DNA from: Rhodopirellula bahusiensis
GTDB taxonomy: Bacteria; Planctomycetota; Planctomycetia; Pirellulales; Pirellulaceae
Direction: 5' to 3'
DNA length: 64,000 nt
NCBI RefSeq assembly: GCF_002727185.1
Contig: NZ_NIZW01000014.1
Span: 62,001-126,000, forward strand
Shown in pieces: positions 8,823 through 17,101 of this stretch. Each line of letters begins with the position of its first letter. Within the stretch, counting starts at the first letter, position 1. The notes below the pieces were generated by a model. It searched no databases, was not told where the DNA came from, and was given only the letters and a program-made list of their open reading frames with translations. The position numbers and the translations under genes were made by a program.

Positions 8823-8838
8823 TGGCACATTGCTTGCT
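8823..8838 (+). promoter_or_regulatory. Predicted sigma-54 (-24/-12) promoter
   Basis: TGGCACATTGCTTGCT matches the RpoN consensus TGGCACG-N4-TTGCW at every position except the seventh. The invariant GG is at 8824-8825 and GC at 8836-8837, with correct spacing. It lies in the 190-bp intergenic region about 60 nt upstream of the ATG at 8899 and on the same strand. An activator binding site was not identified, although an NtrC-type activator is encoded at 25847-27259. Confidence 0.7.
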
Positions 8839-8898
8839 TGAATGACCAACGCGTGAAGACAGAACGCTTCTCTTTCCCTTCTTCCTTGAGAAACACAG

Positions 8899-10083
8899 AT
8901 GCATTGGGATTTCAACACTTCTGGGCTGACATCGGCTCGCCGGAAATTACGCCACGGTCGCCGGATTTTTGTCACAACCTGTGCGTTGGCGGTCATCAGT
9001 TTGCCGGCATTCGGTCAAGACGCCGGTTCAACGTCTGAAACCGAACCAGCTGGCAAAATGGAACAACTTCGCCGGCAGATCGTCGACAAAGGGCTCGCCT
9101 TTCTCGCCAAAGAGGGGCAGTCGGAGCAAGGAACCTTCTCGGACAAAGTCGGACCTGGCGTGACCGCCCTGGCCATCACTTCGGCACTCCGTAACGGTCA
9201 AGCCACCGATGATCCGATGGTCGCCGAGGGCCTGAAAGCGCTCGAAGGCTACGTCAAACCTGACGGTGGCATCTACGGCAACGGTCGGCTGAAGAACTAT
9301 GAAACCTGTGTCGCGATGGTGTGCTTCGCCGAAGCCAACAAGACCGGGAAGTACAACCAAACTCTGAAGCGAGCCAAAGAATTCGTGACGGGGATTCAGT
9401 ACGGCGAAGGAACCAAGGACCCGTCCGATCCCTGGTATGGCGGCGTCGGCTACGGCGGTGCAGGACGACCTGATTTGTCCAACACGGCGTACATGATCGA
9501 AGCCTTGCGAGCCGTGGAGACTCCGGCGAGCGACCCAGCGATTCAACGCGCGCTCGTGTTCATTTCGCGATGCCAAAATTTAGACAGCGAATTCAATGAC
9601 ACGCAGTTCGCGGACAAAGTCGATGACGGAGGGTTCTACTACGAAATTCCGACCACCAAGATTGATCCAAGCACCTCGGAAGAACGCTTCACTCCCAACG
9701 GCGGACTTCGCAGTTATGGATCAATGGGGTACACGGGTTTGAAGAGCATGATCTTTGCCGGTCTGACTAAGGAAGACCCTCGTGTCAAAGCCGCTCAAGC
9801 CTGGATCCAAGATCACTACAGCGTTGAGAAGAATCCCGGCATGGGGTCCGCTGGGCTGTATTACTACTACCACACCTTCGCAGCCGCACTGGATGCAGCG
9901 GGCCTGAAAACGGTTGCTGATTCCGAAGGCACGCAGCACGACTGGAAAGCCGACCTGGTCGCGGAATTGGCCGAACGCCAAAACGAAGATGGCTCGTGGA
10001 GCAACGACAATCAGCGATGGTTTGAAAACGATAAAAACCTCGCCACCAGCTTTGCTTTGATGGCCTTGGGACACTGTCAGTGA
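8899..10083 (+). CDS. Exported prenyltransferase/squalene-oxidase-repeat protein
   Basis: A 394-residue protein with an Arg-rich N-region and hydrophobic core (RRIFVTTCALAVISLPAFG), then a mature region made of terpenoid-cyclase/prenyltransferase-type alpha/alpha repeats. These show QxxxG/DGG patterns: VTALAITSALRNG, LEGYVKPDGGIYG, ETCVAMVCFAEA, NTAYMIEALRAV, FISRCQ, MGYTGLKSMIFAG and AELAERQNEDGSWSN. The fold is an alpha/alpha toroid. Exported planctomycete versions lack an obvious cyclase DCTAE/DxDD motif, and I see none here, so enzymatic activity is doubtful; a ligand-binding or scaffolding role is as likely. A predicted sigma-54 promoter lies upstream. The next gene starts 42 bp downstream, so they are probably co-transcribed. 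Confidence 0.85.
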   Translation: MHWDFNTSGLTSARRKLRHGRRIFVTTCALAVISLPAFGQDAGSTSETEPAGKMEQLRRQIVDKGLAFLAKEGQSEQGTFSDKVGPGVTALAITSALRNGQATDDPMVAEGLKALEGYVKPDGGIYGNGRLKNYETCVAMVCFAEANKTGKYNQTLKRAKEFVTGIQYGEGTKDPSDPWYGGVGYGGAGRPDLSNTAYMIEALRAVETPASDPAIQRALVFISRCQNLDSEFNDTQFADKVDDGGFYYEIPTTKIDPSTSEERFTPNGGLRSYGSMGYTGLKSMIFAGLTKEDPRVKAAQAWIQDHYSVEKNPGMGSAGLYYYYHTFAAALDAAGLKTVADSEGTQHDWKADLVAELAERQNEDGSWSNDNQRWFENDKNLATSFALMALGHCQ

Positions 10084-10125
10084 GTGTTGCTTGACATTTC
10101 ACCGTCGGACGAATGAGGCAACCAA

Positions 10126-10833
10126 ATGTGGAAACAATCCAAGTGGTTATGGGGAACCCAAGTCGCGGCATTTTGCATGCTTGCGATTTGGGCGGCCGCA
10201 GACCCATCCTTTGCGGACTTGGCGAAAGGCGGTTTTCTTTCACGTGAATGGATGTCAGCCAATCCAGTTCGCAGTGTTGGGATCGGTTTGACCGCGATCT
10301 TGGCCGTGGGAAGTCTGCTTGGTTTGCTGGTTCAGTTCTTTGCCAGATCATCGCCAACGACTCAGCACCGATCGTTGGCGCAGTTGTTGGCGGTGGTCAC
10401 TTTGGCGGGGTTTTGGTTTGCGTTTGCGACCCACGTTGACTCGATCGCATGGCAAGGCAAACGGGCTCGGTTTGCCTTGCGTGTGGAGGGGCTGGAACGC
10501 ATCGTTGCCCCACTTCGCGAAGAGTGGCCGGAGCGTGATGGTGAGCTTCCTGCCATCGGGCCCTTCATGGCTTATCCGTTTGGACGCCCGACCACGTTGG
10601 TGTTGTTGCAGGCTCCGTCAGTGGCGCAGCAATCGGTCTATGTCAGTGCGATTGAATTGCAGGACGGCGCGATCAAGTTGCAATTGACCGGAACCGATGG
10701 AGGCGACTGGGCGGAATGGCATCCACCCAAGAGTCGACCGAGTTCATTCGTGGGCGGTTTGTCTGACCCGCACGAAATGGAAACCGCCACACCGATTGGT
10801 CGCGGTTGGTACTTGGTTCGCTACCAAAGCTGA
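10126..10833 (+). CDS. Hypothetical membrane protein
   Basis: A 235-residue protein I do not recognise. Three hydrophobic segments lie in the first 105 residues (WGTQVAAFCMLAIWAAADPSF, VGIGLTAILAVGSLLGLLVQFF, LLAVVTLAGFWFAFATHV). About 130 hydrophilic residues follow, containing FGRPTTLVLLQAPSVAQQSVYVSAIELQDGAIKLQLTG, which looks like a small beta domain. GAGG lies 8 nt before the ATG. The gene is 42 bp after the prenyltransferase-fold gene and probably in its transcript; its end abuts the convergent flavodoxin gene by 1 bp. Confidence 0.7.
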   Translation: MWKQSKWLWGTQVAAFCMLAIWAAADPSFADLAKGGFLSREWMSANPVRSVGIGLTAILAVGSLLGLLVQFFARSSPTTQHRSLAQLLAVVTLAGFWFAFATHVDSIAWQGKRARFALRVEGLERIVAPLREEWPERDGELPAIGPFMAYPFGRPTTLVLLQAPSVAQQSVYVSAIELQDGAIKLQLTGTDGGDWAEWHPPKSRPSSFVGGLSDPHEMETATPIGRGWYLVRYQS

Positions 10834-10834
10834 G

Positions 10835-11551
10835 TCACAGACTCGGTTGAGCGTTGCCGGCAAACTCTTCGACGAGTGCTTGCCAAGCTGACAATGCCAA
10901 CGGATCGGCGTCATCGACTTCGATTCTCTCGTCGGCGGCCTTCGCATCGCACCGTTGCAACCAAGCGTCGATTTGTCGGCCGAACGCACAGTACTCGTCG
11001 TAACTGCTGTCGCCGAGTGCCAACACCACGTAGGTCAGAGATGACAAATCATGCTTGGAAGACATCACTTCCTCGGCAAACTCAAATGCGTGAACGGGCG
11101 GTTCACCATCTCCCGCTGTGCTGGCCAGAAAGAATGCGTGTGGAACGGTCTGCAATTGCTCGACGGACAATTCATCCAGAGGTAGCAGTTCGACAACTTT
11201 GCCAGCCGCACGTAGCAGTTCCAATGTTTGTTGTGCCAGTTCTTCAGCGAATCCTGTTTCGCTGGCGTAGACGACCAGCACCGAATCGTCGTTGGCAGAA
11301 GTCGCCGGGCGGTTCTCTGTCACTTGTTCGGAAGCGACCGAGGTGAAATTCGTCGTTGATGTTTTTGTCACCGAGTCATTTCGCAATGACCAGGCACACA
11401 GCAAGCCGTAGGCGACGAGAGAACCCGCCGCCATCCACCAACGTGCGGCACTCGGTGGTGCGACCCACCAAACGCCCTCGGTCCATTGTGCCAGGAACCA
11501 AGCGGCGATCATCAGCACCGCGAGGCAAATGGCGTTGACCTTTGAGATCAT
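10835..11551 (-). CDS. Membrane-anchored flavodoxin
   Basis: A 238-residue protein with two N-terminal transmembrane segments (VNAICLAVLMIAAWFLAQW; WWMAAGSLVAYGLLCAWSL), a short linker, and a flavodoxin domain from about residue 90. The FMN phosphate loop VVYASETGFAEELA, the second loop LASTAGDGEPP and the third loop LALGDSSYDEYCAFG are those of the sulfite-reductase/P450-reductase flavodoxin class. No FAD/NADPH domain is present, so it must receive electrons from another carrier. Its start codon overlaps the DUF4198 stop (ATGA), making it the last gene of the PepSY-DUF2271-DUF4198 series. Such series are associated with ferric-siderophore reduction at the inner membrane, which is the role I infer. 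Confidence 0.88.
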   Translation of the reverse strand: MISKVNAICLAVLMIAAWFLAQWTEGVWWVAPPSAARWWMAAGSLVAYGLLCAWSLRNDSVTKTSTTNFTSVASEQVTENRPATSANDDSVLVVYASETGFAEELAQQTLELLRAAGKVVELLPLDELSVEQLQTVPHAFFLASTAGDGEPPVHAFEFAEEVMSSKHDLSSLTYVVLALGDSSYDEYCAFGRQIDAWLQRCDAKAADERIEVDDADPLALSAWQALVEEFAGNAQPSL

Positions 11552-12354
11552 TGAGGCAGAACTTCGAAAGTGCCCGCGTAGCTCATTCGCCGGCCGACTG
11601 CGTTCTTGATCTTGGTCTCGTCGTCTTGGTGGCTGGTTTCGATCCAGTACATGCCGGGTTCATCCCAAGTGACTTGGAACTCGCCTTCTTCGTTCGTGGT
11701 GACGTTGATTTCTTCCTGCGAGTTGCGATAACGCGTGCCACCTTGAATCACAACGATTTCCAAATCCTTCTGAGGTTGGCCATTGACCAGGAAGCGGAAG
11801 GTGGCGGTTTCGCCTGCGTACAGGTCGTTGGGATGGGTCACAGGAATGAGTTCAATTCCTTTGCCAACTGGCTGCAGCGCGTCGAGCGAAGGTGCACCGT
11901 TGGTGACGAACGTTTCAATCCGGCCAAAGCTTTCGGTAATGCGAAGGTTAGTCGCGTCGGCAGGGATTTCCGATTCAATCGCAGCGGCGCTTCCACGCCA
12001 ACGACGTCGTTTGCCGTTCTCTTCCCAGCTTGCAAAGGCACCATCGTTGACGACCGCAACGCGATAGGTACCACGTTGAGTCAGCGGAAGGTCAAAGACA
12101 CTGCGATACTTTCCCTTGGCCTTGTTTTCAGCATCGACATGGGTTCCATCAGGAACCGTGATGACCAAGTTGTCCAACCCCAGTGGAAAGTGATTGAAGT
12201 AGAACAAGTCATTTGAAACGGCTGCATCGACAGTCAACCAGGGTTCGGGACCCGAGAACACAGTTTGCGATGGCAGCAACCAAACCTTGTGCGCGTACGA
12301 AGTGCTGGGGATGGCGGTCAACAGAAAGACAAACGATAGGAGCAAGCGATTCAT
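11548..12354 (-). CDS. DUF4198 periplasmic protein
   Basis: A 268-residue protein from the ATG at 12354 (MNRLLLSFVFLLTAIPSTSYA signal peptide, cleaved before HKVWLLPSQ). After cleavage the mature protein starts with His, as in DUF4198/NikM-type proteins where an N-terminal His can bind metal. Further motifs are GPEPWLTVDAAVSND, a GKRRRWRGSA segment, TATFRFLVNGQPQKDLEIVVIQGGTRYRNSQEEINVTTNEEGEFQVTW (an Ig-like domain) and PGMYWIETSH. It overlaps the flavodoxin gene by 4 nt and follows DUF2271 by 26 nt. Family context suggests metal-linked periplasmic binding; the specific ligand is unknown. A longer reading frame upstream to 12468 lies within the DUF2271 gene and was not used. Confidence 0.87.
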   Translation of the reverse strand: MNRLLLSFVFLLTAIPSTSYAHKVWLLPSQTVFSGPEPWLTVDAAVSNDLFYFNHFPLGLDNLVITVPDGTHVDAENKAKGKYRSVFDLPLTQRGTYRVAVVNDGAFASWEENGKRRRWRGSAAAIESEIPADATNLRITESFGRIETFVTNGAPSLDALQPVGKGIELIPVTHPNDLYAGETATFRFLVNGQPQKDLEIVVIQGGTRYRNSQEEINVTTNEEGEFQVTWDEPGMYWIETSHQDDETKIKNAVGRRMSYAGTFEVLPQ

Positions 12355-12380
12355 GATCGATCTCTTGTGGGAAAGGAGGT

Positions 12381-12908
12381 TCACTTGGTGGATGGAATGA
12401 CGAAGGTGACTTCGCCGAGTTCTTCTTTGCCAGCGGCATTCAGTTTTTGAGTCGTCTTGGATGGCCATACAAATGGCAGTTCCACAATTTCGCGGCCGCC
12501 GACTTCTCGCGAAGCCTCGACCATCAGGCTGTATTTGCCAGCCGGCAATTTTGAAAATCGTTGCTTGTGGTCGTCGAACGTCAGTTCATGTTTGCCGGCG
12601 GGGCGGGTGGCGCTGGACACACCATCCACGGGCATTTCCAGCGAACGTCCAGAACGCCGCCACCACTGACGCAGGTCGGGCAACCACTTGGTTCCTTCGC
12701 CTTCGCCGGATTTGGTCAGTTGGTACCAAACGGCCAAGTTCGCAACGCACTTTCGGTTTTCGTCTTGGATCCAGATTGCCACATAGGGACGGTGGTATTC
12801 CGAGACATTCAACCGTGGGATTTCAACGGTGGCTTTCCAGTCTTCGGCGGTCGTCTGGCTGACGCCGAGCAGAGCGATGCCAAGCATCAACGCAATTCGA
12901 TTCATCAT
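12381..12908 (-). CDS. DUF2271 periplasmic protein
   Basis: A 175-residue protein with signal peptide MMNRIALMLGIALLGVSQTTAE. The mature region shows the DUF2271 pattern: VEIPRLNVSEYHRPYVAIWIQDENRKCVANLAVWYQ, WLPDLRQWWRR, VDGVSSATRPAGKHEL and PAGKYSLMVEASREVGGREIVELPF, a beta-sandwich. Two adjacent ATGs (12908 and 12905) could start it. In other phyla DUF2271 genes lie between PepSY membrane proteins and DUF4198 or flavin-transferase genes, the same order as here, and are usually found with iron transport. I infer a periplasmic accessory of the PepSY reductase; no enzymatic motif is visible. Confidence 0.87.
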   Translation of the reverse strand: MMNRIALMLGIALLGVSQTTAEDWKATVEIPRLNVSEYHRPYVAIWIQDENRKCVANLAVWYQLTKSGEGEGTKWLPDLRQWWRRSGRSLEMPVDGVSSATRPAGKHELTFDDHKQRFSKLPAGKYSLMVEASREVGGREIVELPFVWPSKTTQKLNAAGKEELGEVTFVIPSTK

Positions 12909-12944
12909 GGAAGGAAGTCGAGTTATCAAGAGGAAGGAAAGTGA

Positions 12945-13601
12945 TTAGTGAATGAGCAACAGGGCCAATAGGAACGGCAGGAAGAGTCCGAGTCCGACCA
13001 GTGGCCAAGTCGTTTTTCGACGTCGAGCGTGTTCAACCAACAACAGCAGACCAGTGAAACAAAATACCAATGTGGCAATCGCGAAAAGATCGAGGAACCA
13101 TTTCCATGCCGCTCCTGTGTTGCGTCCTTTGTGCAAATCGTTGAAGTAGGAGATCCAACCTCGCTGGGTCGATTCAAATTCGAACTCACCGGTCTCGCGA
13201 TCGATCGCCAACCAAGCGTCGGAGCCGGGCCCGGGCATCGAGAGGTAAACTTCGTCTTCCGACCAATCCGCTTCTCGGCTTCCAATTGATTTGCCGGTTT
13301 GCTCAGTCAGCCACACGGCCAGTTCAGGCGGCAAGGCGGCTGATTCTTCTTCCGTCGAATTCGCAAGCAAGCTCACGAACTCCGGCGGCAAATCATCAAT
13401 GACCGAATTGCGTTGCGGTTCGGTTTCAATTTGGGAAGCGTGGTTCAGCGTGATGCCGGTGATCGCAAACCCCAACATCCCGATCAAGCAAACTGCCGAG
13501 CTGGTCCAGTGCCATAACACCACCATCCGCAAAGCAGCGGATGAGAATCCGGTCTTTCGAATGGTGGGCGTCGCAGTCGTTTCGGCGGTTGGGTTGCTCA
13601 T
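12945..13601 (-). CDS. PepSY-associated membrane protein, putative iron reductase
   Basis: A 218-residue protein from the ATG at 13601. It has an N-terminal membrane helix with conserved His ([31 protein letters not shown]), a periplasmic PepSY-like domain (residues about 60-150, with [34 protein letters not shown]), and C-terminal helices [50 protein letters not shown]. The His residues in the helices ([19 protein letters not shown]) fit the heme-binding pattern of the PiuB/PepSY_TM family, which includes siderophore ferrireductases. It is compact compared with the 350-500 residues of full PepSY_TM reductases. It follows the DUF1559 gene by 20 bp and precedes DUF2271 by 36 bp. Confidence 0.87.
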   Translation of the reverse strand: MSNPTAETTATPTIRKTGFSSAALRMVVLWHWTSSAVCLIGMLGFAITGITLNHASQIETEPQRNSVIDDLPPEFVSLLANSTEEESAALPPELAVWLTEQTGKSIGSREADWSEDEVYLSMPGPGSDAWLAIDRETGEFEFESTQRGWISYFNDLHKGRNTGAAWKWFLDLFAIATLVFCFTGLLLLVEHARRRKTTWPLVGLGLFLPFLLALLLIH

Positions 13602-13621
13602 CAAGGAAGGTCAGCGAGGAA

Positions 13622-14710
13622 TTAGTTGGACGAAATGGTCTCGACCTCGCGTCCCATTCGAGTCCAGCTAGCGTGCCAGACTTCTTGTTCGACCGAATCG
13701 GTCACGTTTTGAACGCTGCCATCAGCCATCAGAATTTTCACGAGCCCGGTATGATAGCTACGTGGTCCGGTGATTTTCGCCGAACGATAACTGAGATCGG
13801 GAATTTGGCTGTTCGGTGGCAAGTAGCCGTTCATGACGGCTCCATCAGGCACCGACCCGCGAAGCCAGTAGTGGTTGCGGCTTCCATCCCAACTGTTCGT
13901 GACCGCTTCAACAGGCGGGTACTGATTCTGAGCTGCCGCATCCAAAACTGTCGTGGCGATGGAGCTGACCGACGCGCGATTGGATCGAAGATCCATCTTG
14001 GGCGAGACATTGGCCACGTCGAGTCCGGACCCAATGCCCGTTTCAGCGAACAGGATGGTGTGGGAAGTTCCGTCGAGGATGTCACGGAATTTCAGCTTGG
14101 CGTTGACCCAGCACATACCGTCTGATGGAGTGCCGTTGCCAGGGTGGAAAACACCATCTTGGCCGCTGCCCTGGTTCATGCTGTAGCTGGTTCCCGCGAT
14201 CTGAATGGAATCACCCGATGGCATCGTCAATCCGTGTAGAACAGCATTGACATCGCTGGGGCATTCGAACGCTGGTACTCGTGTCTGAGCAGCTTCACGC
14301 AATTCGACAGGAAGATCTTCGCGTGCGGGGTGTCCCATCGGGATGCTGAAGTCGATCAGATCTTGCAGTTGAGATTGCTCCAAGAACGGCAAAATTTTCG
14401 CGTGGGGCGAGAAGTCGTTTGGATAGGTCGGACCACTGAACCCATTGTTGGGGAACGCACCGGCGTAAGTCGATGCGTAGTTGTGTGTGGCCAGTCCGAT
14501 TTGCTTGAGGTTGTTGCTGCACTGCATCGACCGGGCGGCCTCACGTGCGGCTTGAACGGCGGGCAACAATAAGCCAACCAACACGCCGATGATCGCGATG
14601 ACGACCAACAGTTCGACCAATGTGAATCCGCGATGCAGTTTTGGAATTGCGAACGGTTCCGTCGATTGAGAGTTGATTGGCGTTGAGCCAGCTTCGTCTT
14701 GGTGAGTCAT
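13622..14710 (-). CDS. DUF1559 pseudopilin-like protein (iron region, copy 1)
   Basis: A 362-residue protein. The ATG at 14710 is chosen because AGGAG lies about 8-12 nt upstream. The prepilin-type leader RGFTLVELLVVIAIIGVLVGLLLPAVQAAREAARSMQCSNNLKQIG is followed by the DUF1559 (SBP_bac_10) body and ends WHASWTRMGREVETIS. Relatives are processed like type II/IV pseudopilins and are hugely expanded in planctomycetes; their function is unknown. It is clearly a tandem paralogue of the next gene (14886-15995), sharing long stretches such as FRDILDGTSHTI and CPSDVNA. It lies only 20 bp upstream of the PepSY reductase gene, so it is probably part of that operon. Confidence 0.93.
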   Translation of the reverse strand: MTHQDEAGSTPINSQSTEPFAIPKLHRGFTLVELLVVIAIIGVLVGLLLPAVQAAREAARSMQCSNNLKQIGLATHNYASTYAGAFPNNGFSGPTYPNDFSPHAKILPFLEQSQLQDLIDFSIPMGHPAREDLPVELREAAQTRVPAFECPSDVNAVLHGLTMPSGDSIQIAGTSYSMNQGSGQDGVFHPGNGTPSDGMCWVNAKLKFRDILDGTSHTILFAETGIGSGLDVANVSPKMDLRSNRASVSSIATTVLDAAAQNQYPPVEAVTNSWDGSRNHYWLRGSVPDGAVMNGYLPPNSQIPDLSYRSAKITGPRSYHTGLVKILMADGSVQNVTDSVEQEVWHASWTRMGREVETISSN

Positions 14711-14746
14711 TCCGGTTCTCCTAGGAGGGCACATGTTTGTGCGAGG

Positions 14747-14761
14747 CGAACGTGGCTGGCT
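14747..14761. repeat. Leader element shared by the tandem DUF1559 genes (copy A)
   Basis: CGAACGTGGCTGGCT occurs here, 37 nt upstream of the ATG at 14710, and again identically at 16086-16100, 91 nt upstream of the ATG at 15995. On the transcript it reads AGCCAGCCACGTTCG. It indicates that the tandem duplication included leader sequence, or that both leaders carry a common RNA or protein-binding element. Confidence 0.55.
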
Positions 14762-14802
14762 ATTGAACCGAGGTTCATGGCTGGCTTCGTAACAGTGAAT
14801 TG

Positions 14803-14847
14803 AAAAAATGCTGAGCGACAATTGCAGTGAGCGTTGTGCGACTCAGC
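14803..14847 (-). terminator. Rho-independent terminator/attenuator between the DUF1559 genes
   Basis: On the leftward transcript GCTGAG (plus-strand 14842-14847) pairs with CTCAGC (14810-14815). The pairing continues imperfectly inward (GCACAA/TTGT) and is followed by AT6 (A-run 14803-14808 on the plus strand). This fits an intrinsic terminator after the 14886-15995 gene. It would separate or attenuate transcription of the downstream DUF1559-PepSY-flavodoxin series. Confidence 0.6.
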
Positions 14848-14885
14848 GATGTGTGATTGAGTTGAGTCGAGTTGTAGGAATCGCA

Positions 14886-15995
14886 TCAACGATTCTGTGA
14901 AATCGTTTCCACTTCGCGACCCATTCGCGTCCAGCTCGCGTGCCAGATCTGCAAATCGATTGAGTCGGTCACGGCTTGCACACTGCCATCGGCTAAAGCG
15001 ACTTTGACCAATCCTGTGTGATTGCTGCGAGCGGCGGTGATCTTGGACGAGCCGCGAACCAAGTCGGGAATGTTGCTATTGGGTGACAAGCGGCCGTTGA
15101 TGATTGGGCCGTTGGGAACGGTGCCTCTCAACCAATAATGATTGCGGTCGCCGTTCCAACTGGTGATGTACGACTGAACGTCGGCGATGTCACCTGAGTC
15201 TGCGAGGTTGGCGACCGCGGTGCTCGCTTCAGAGACTCCCGCACGAAAGAACTGTGGATCCATCGTGGGCGTCGGTGTGTCCGAGTTCAGCCCGCCACCG
15301 ATCAGTGTTTCTGCAAACACGATGGTGTGGCTGGTGCCGTCGAGAATGTCGCGGAACTTGACCTTCGCGTTGGTCCAACACAGTCCGTCGGGTTCGCCGA
15401 TGCTGGGGTGAAAAACACCGTCCAGTCCACTGCCTTGGTTCATTGCGTAGCTGGTGCCAGCGATCGGAATGGTGGCTCCCGATGGCATCGTCAACATGTG
15501 CACGTCTGCGTTGACATCGCTTGGGCATTCATAGGTTGGGACTCGAGTGCCAGCGGCTTCATGCAAGCCTTCGGGCAAATCCGCAAGCGCGGGATGACCC
15601 ATGTAGATGTCGAAATCAATCAGATCTTGCAGTTGAGCTTGCTCAAGGAATGGCAAGATCTTGGCAAACGGCGAGTAGTCACTCGGGTATCCGGCTGGCC
15701 AACTGTAGCCGTTGTTGGGGAAGGCACCGTTGTAGGTCGATGCGTAGTTGTGAAGCCCAAGCCCAAGTTGTTTGAGGTTGTTGCTGCACTGCATCGAGCG
15801 GGCGGCTTCGCGAGCGGCTTGGACCGCTGGCAAGAGCAAGCCAACCAGGACGCCGATGATCGCGATGACCACCAACAACTCCACCAAAGTGAAACCTTTG
15901 TGACGCGCGGCGGGGCGAGCAGAGCCAGCTTGCTTCGTCTCGGTTGAGACCGGTTCAGGGGGCGTCGACGAAGAATCGAGAGGCGAACGGGGCAT
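14886..15995 (-). CDS. DUF1559 pseudopilin-like protein (iron region, copy 2)
   Basis: A 369-residue protein; TGGAG lies 8 nt before the ATG at 15995. A Pro/Ser/Thr-rich cytoplasmic N-tail of about 32 residues precedes the prepilin-type segment KGFTLVELLVVIAIIGVLVGLLLPAV; DUF1559 follows, with CPSDVNADVHMLTMPSG and FRDILDGTSHTIVFAET, ending MGREVETISQNR. It is the closest paralogue of the gene at 13622-14710. It is the first gene after the Fur-like palindrome at 16143-16161, so iron-responsive expression is plausible. Its export and processing would need a prepilin peptidase encoded elsewhere. Confidence 0.93.
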   Translation of the reverse strand: MPRSPLDSSSTPPEPVSTETKQAGSARPAARHKGFTLVELLVVIAIIGVLVGLLLPAVQAAREAARSMQCSNNLKQLGLGLHNYASTYNGAFPNNGYSWPAGYPSDYSPFAKILPFLEQAQLQDLIDFDIYMGHPALADLPEGLHEAAGTRVPTYECPSDVNADVHMLTMPSGATIPIAGTSYAMNQGSGLDGVFHPSIGEPDGLCWTNAKVKFRDILDGTSHTIVFAETLIGGGLNSDTPTPTMDPQFFRAGVSEASTAVANLADSGDIADVQSYITSWNGDRNHYWLRGTVPNGPIINGRLSPNSNIPDLVRGSSKITAARSNHTGLVKVALADGSVQAVTDSIDLQIWHASWTRMGREVETISQNR

Positions 15996-16085
15996 TAAAA
16001 ACTCCAGCCGGAAGGCACACTGGGTACGGATCTACTTCAGCGGATCGGGCCTCACCGCGGTGGTGAGATCGATCAAGAAGCGAAA

Positions 16086-16100
16086 CGAACGTGGCTGGCT
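16086..16100. repeat. Leader element shared by the tandem DUF1559 genes (copy B)
   Basis: Identical 15-mer to 14747-14761, lying between the Fur-like box and the DUF1559 start at 15995. The rest of the 15996-16283 gap holds only the 16143-16161 palindrome; I see no gene in it. Confidence 0.55.
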
Positions 16101-16142
16101 GGAGGGTGTGAACCCGTTGCTGGCTGCGTCGACGAATCTGTT

Positions 16143-16161
16143 ATTGCGAGTCAGTCGCAAT
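16143..16161. promoter_or_regulatory. Fur-box-like palindrome
   Basis: ATTGCGA-GTCAG-TCGCAAT is a perfect 7-5-7 inverted repeat of 19 bp. Aligned without gaps to a common proteobacterial Fur-box form (AATGAGAATGATTCTCATT), it matches 13 of 19 positions. It lies 148 bp upstream of the DUF1559 gene that heads the PepSY/DUF2271/DUF4198/flavodoxin series. The Fur assignment is inferred from the motif and the iron-related neighbours; planctomycete Fur sites are poorly known, and another dimeric regulator is possible. Confidence 0.5.
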
Positions 16162-16283
16162 ATGGTGCTGGTTGATCCGAACGGTTACAAGGGGGAAAAC
16201 GAGGCGTACGGGTGATATTTGAGCTATTTCAAGGCAAAACGCTGTTTTCTTACGGGAAACAAGCGGTTCTGCGGCAATTTGAA

Positions 16284-17093
16284 TCAGGGCGAATGGGCCA
16301 TTTCAGGGGCACCAGTCGAGACGATTTGTTGGTACCGAGCTGCTAGCGACTGAGCATCTGTGCACTCTTTCGTGAGGAATTGGCTGACGATTCGGCCGTC
16401 CTTGAGAACGACGACGCTGTCCGCCCAAACCGCCACACTGGGTTCGTGAGTGACCATCACGATGGTCCGTTGTTGTTGATCGCACAGATTTCGCAGCAGT
16501 TTGCAGATCGAATCACCCGTTACGGAATCCAGACTCCCGGTGGGTTCGTCAGCGAAGACGATGGCCGGATTGGTGATCAGTGAACGTGCGATCGCAACGC
16601 GTTGCTGCTCACCACCACTGAGTGCGTCGGGGCGATGGTGCAAGCGATCTTCGATACCCAATTGCTGAGCAAGTTCGGTTAGCTCGGATTCGTCGGTCAA
16701 GCTTTCTCCCGCGGCATAGAGCGGGAACAGAATGTTGTCTCGTGCTGATAGAGACGGCACCAAGTTGAACGCCTGAAACACCAAGCCGATGCGCCTGCGT
16801 CGAAAGCAGGTGAGTTCATAGTCCGACAGATCAGCGATGTTCTGACCTTCAATCAGAACGGACCCCGATGTCGGACGAGTCAATCCGCTCATCAAGTGCA
16901 GCAACGTGCTTTTGCCTGACCCACTGGCTCCCATAACCGCGACAAAAGATCCTGCTTCGACGTCGAGGCTGACATCACGCAACGCATCGACCTGGCGAAT
17001 GCCTTGCCGATAAGTTTTGGAAATGGACTGAACCGTTGCGGTTGTTGGTTGAGAACGTTCGGGCACAGACATGGGTGGCGTGATTGGTGGCAT
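16284..17093 (-). CDS. ABC transporter ATP-binding protein, MacB/LolD type
   Basis: A 269-residue ATPase from the ATG at 17093 (a second ATG at 17072 is also possible). Walker [10 protein letters not shown], the Q-loop [10 protein letters not shown], signature [14 protein letters not shown], Walker [13 protein letters not shown] and the H-loop VTHEPS are intact, with the DEPTGSLDS form typical of the LolD/MacB subgroup that powers FtsX-type permeases. No permease follows it; the next gene downstream on the strand is a DUF1559 gene. The two FtsX-type permeases at 19054-21849 and 22894-25806 are candidate partners. Eight nucleotides upstream ends a candidate small Cys-rich ORF. The very long in-frame extension to 17399 runs antiparallel through that ORF and was rejected. 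Confidence 0.92.
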   Translation of the reverse strand: MPPITPPMSVPERSQPTTATVQSISKTYRQGIRQVDALRDVSLDVEAGSFVAVMGASGSGKSTLLHLMSGLTRPTSGSVLIEGQNIADLSDYELTCFRRRRIGLVFQAFNLVPSLSARDNILFPLYAAGESLTDESELTELAQQLGIEDRLHHRPDALSGGEQQRVAIARSLITNPAIVFADEPTGSLDSVTGDSICKLLRNLCDQQQRTIVMVTHEPSVAVWADSVVVLKDGRIVSQFLTKECTDAQSLAARYQQIVSTGAPEMAHSP

Positions 17094-17101
17094 CGAGTCG
17101 G

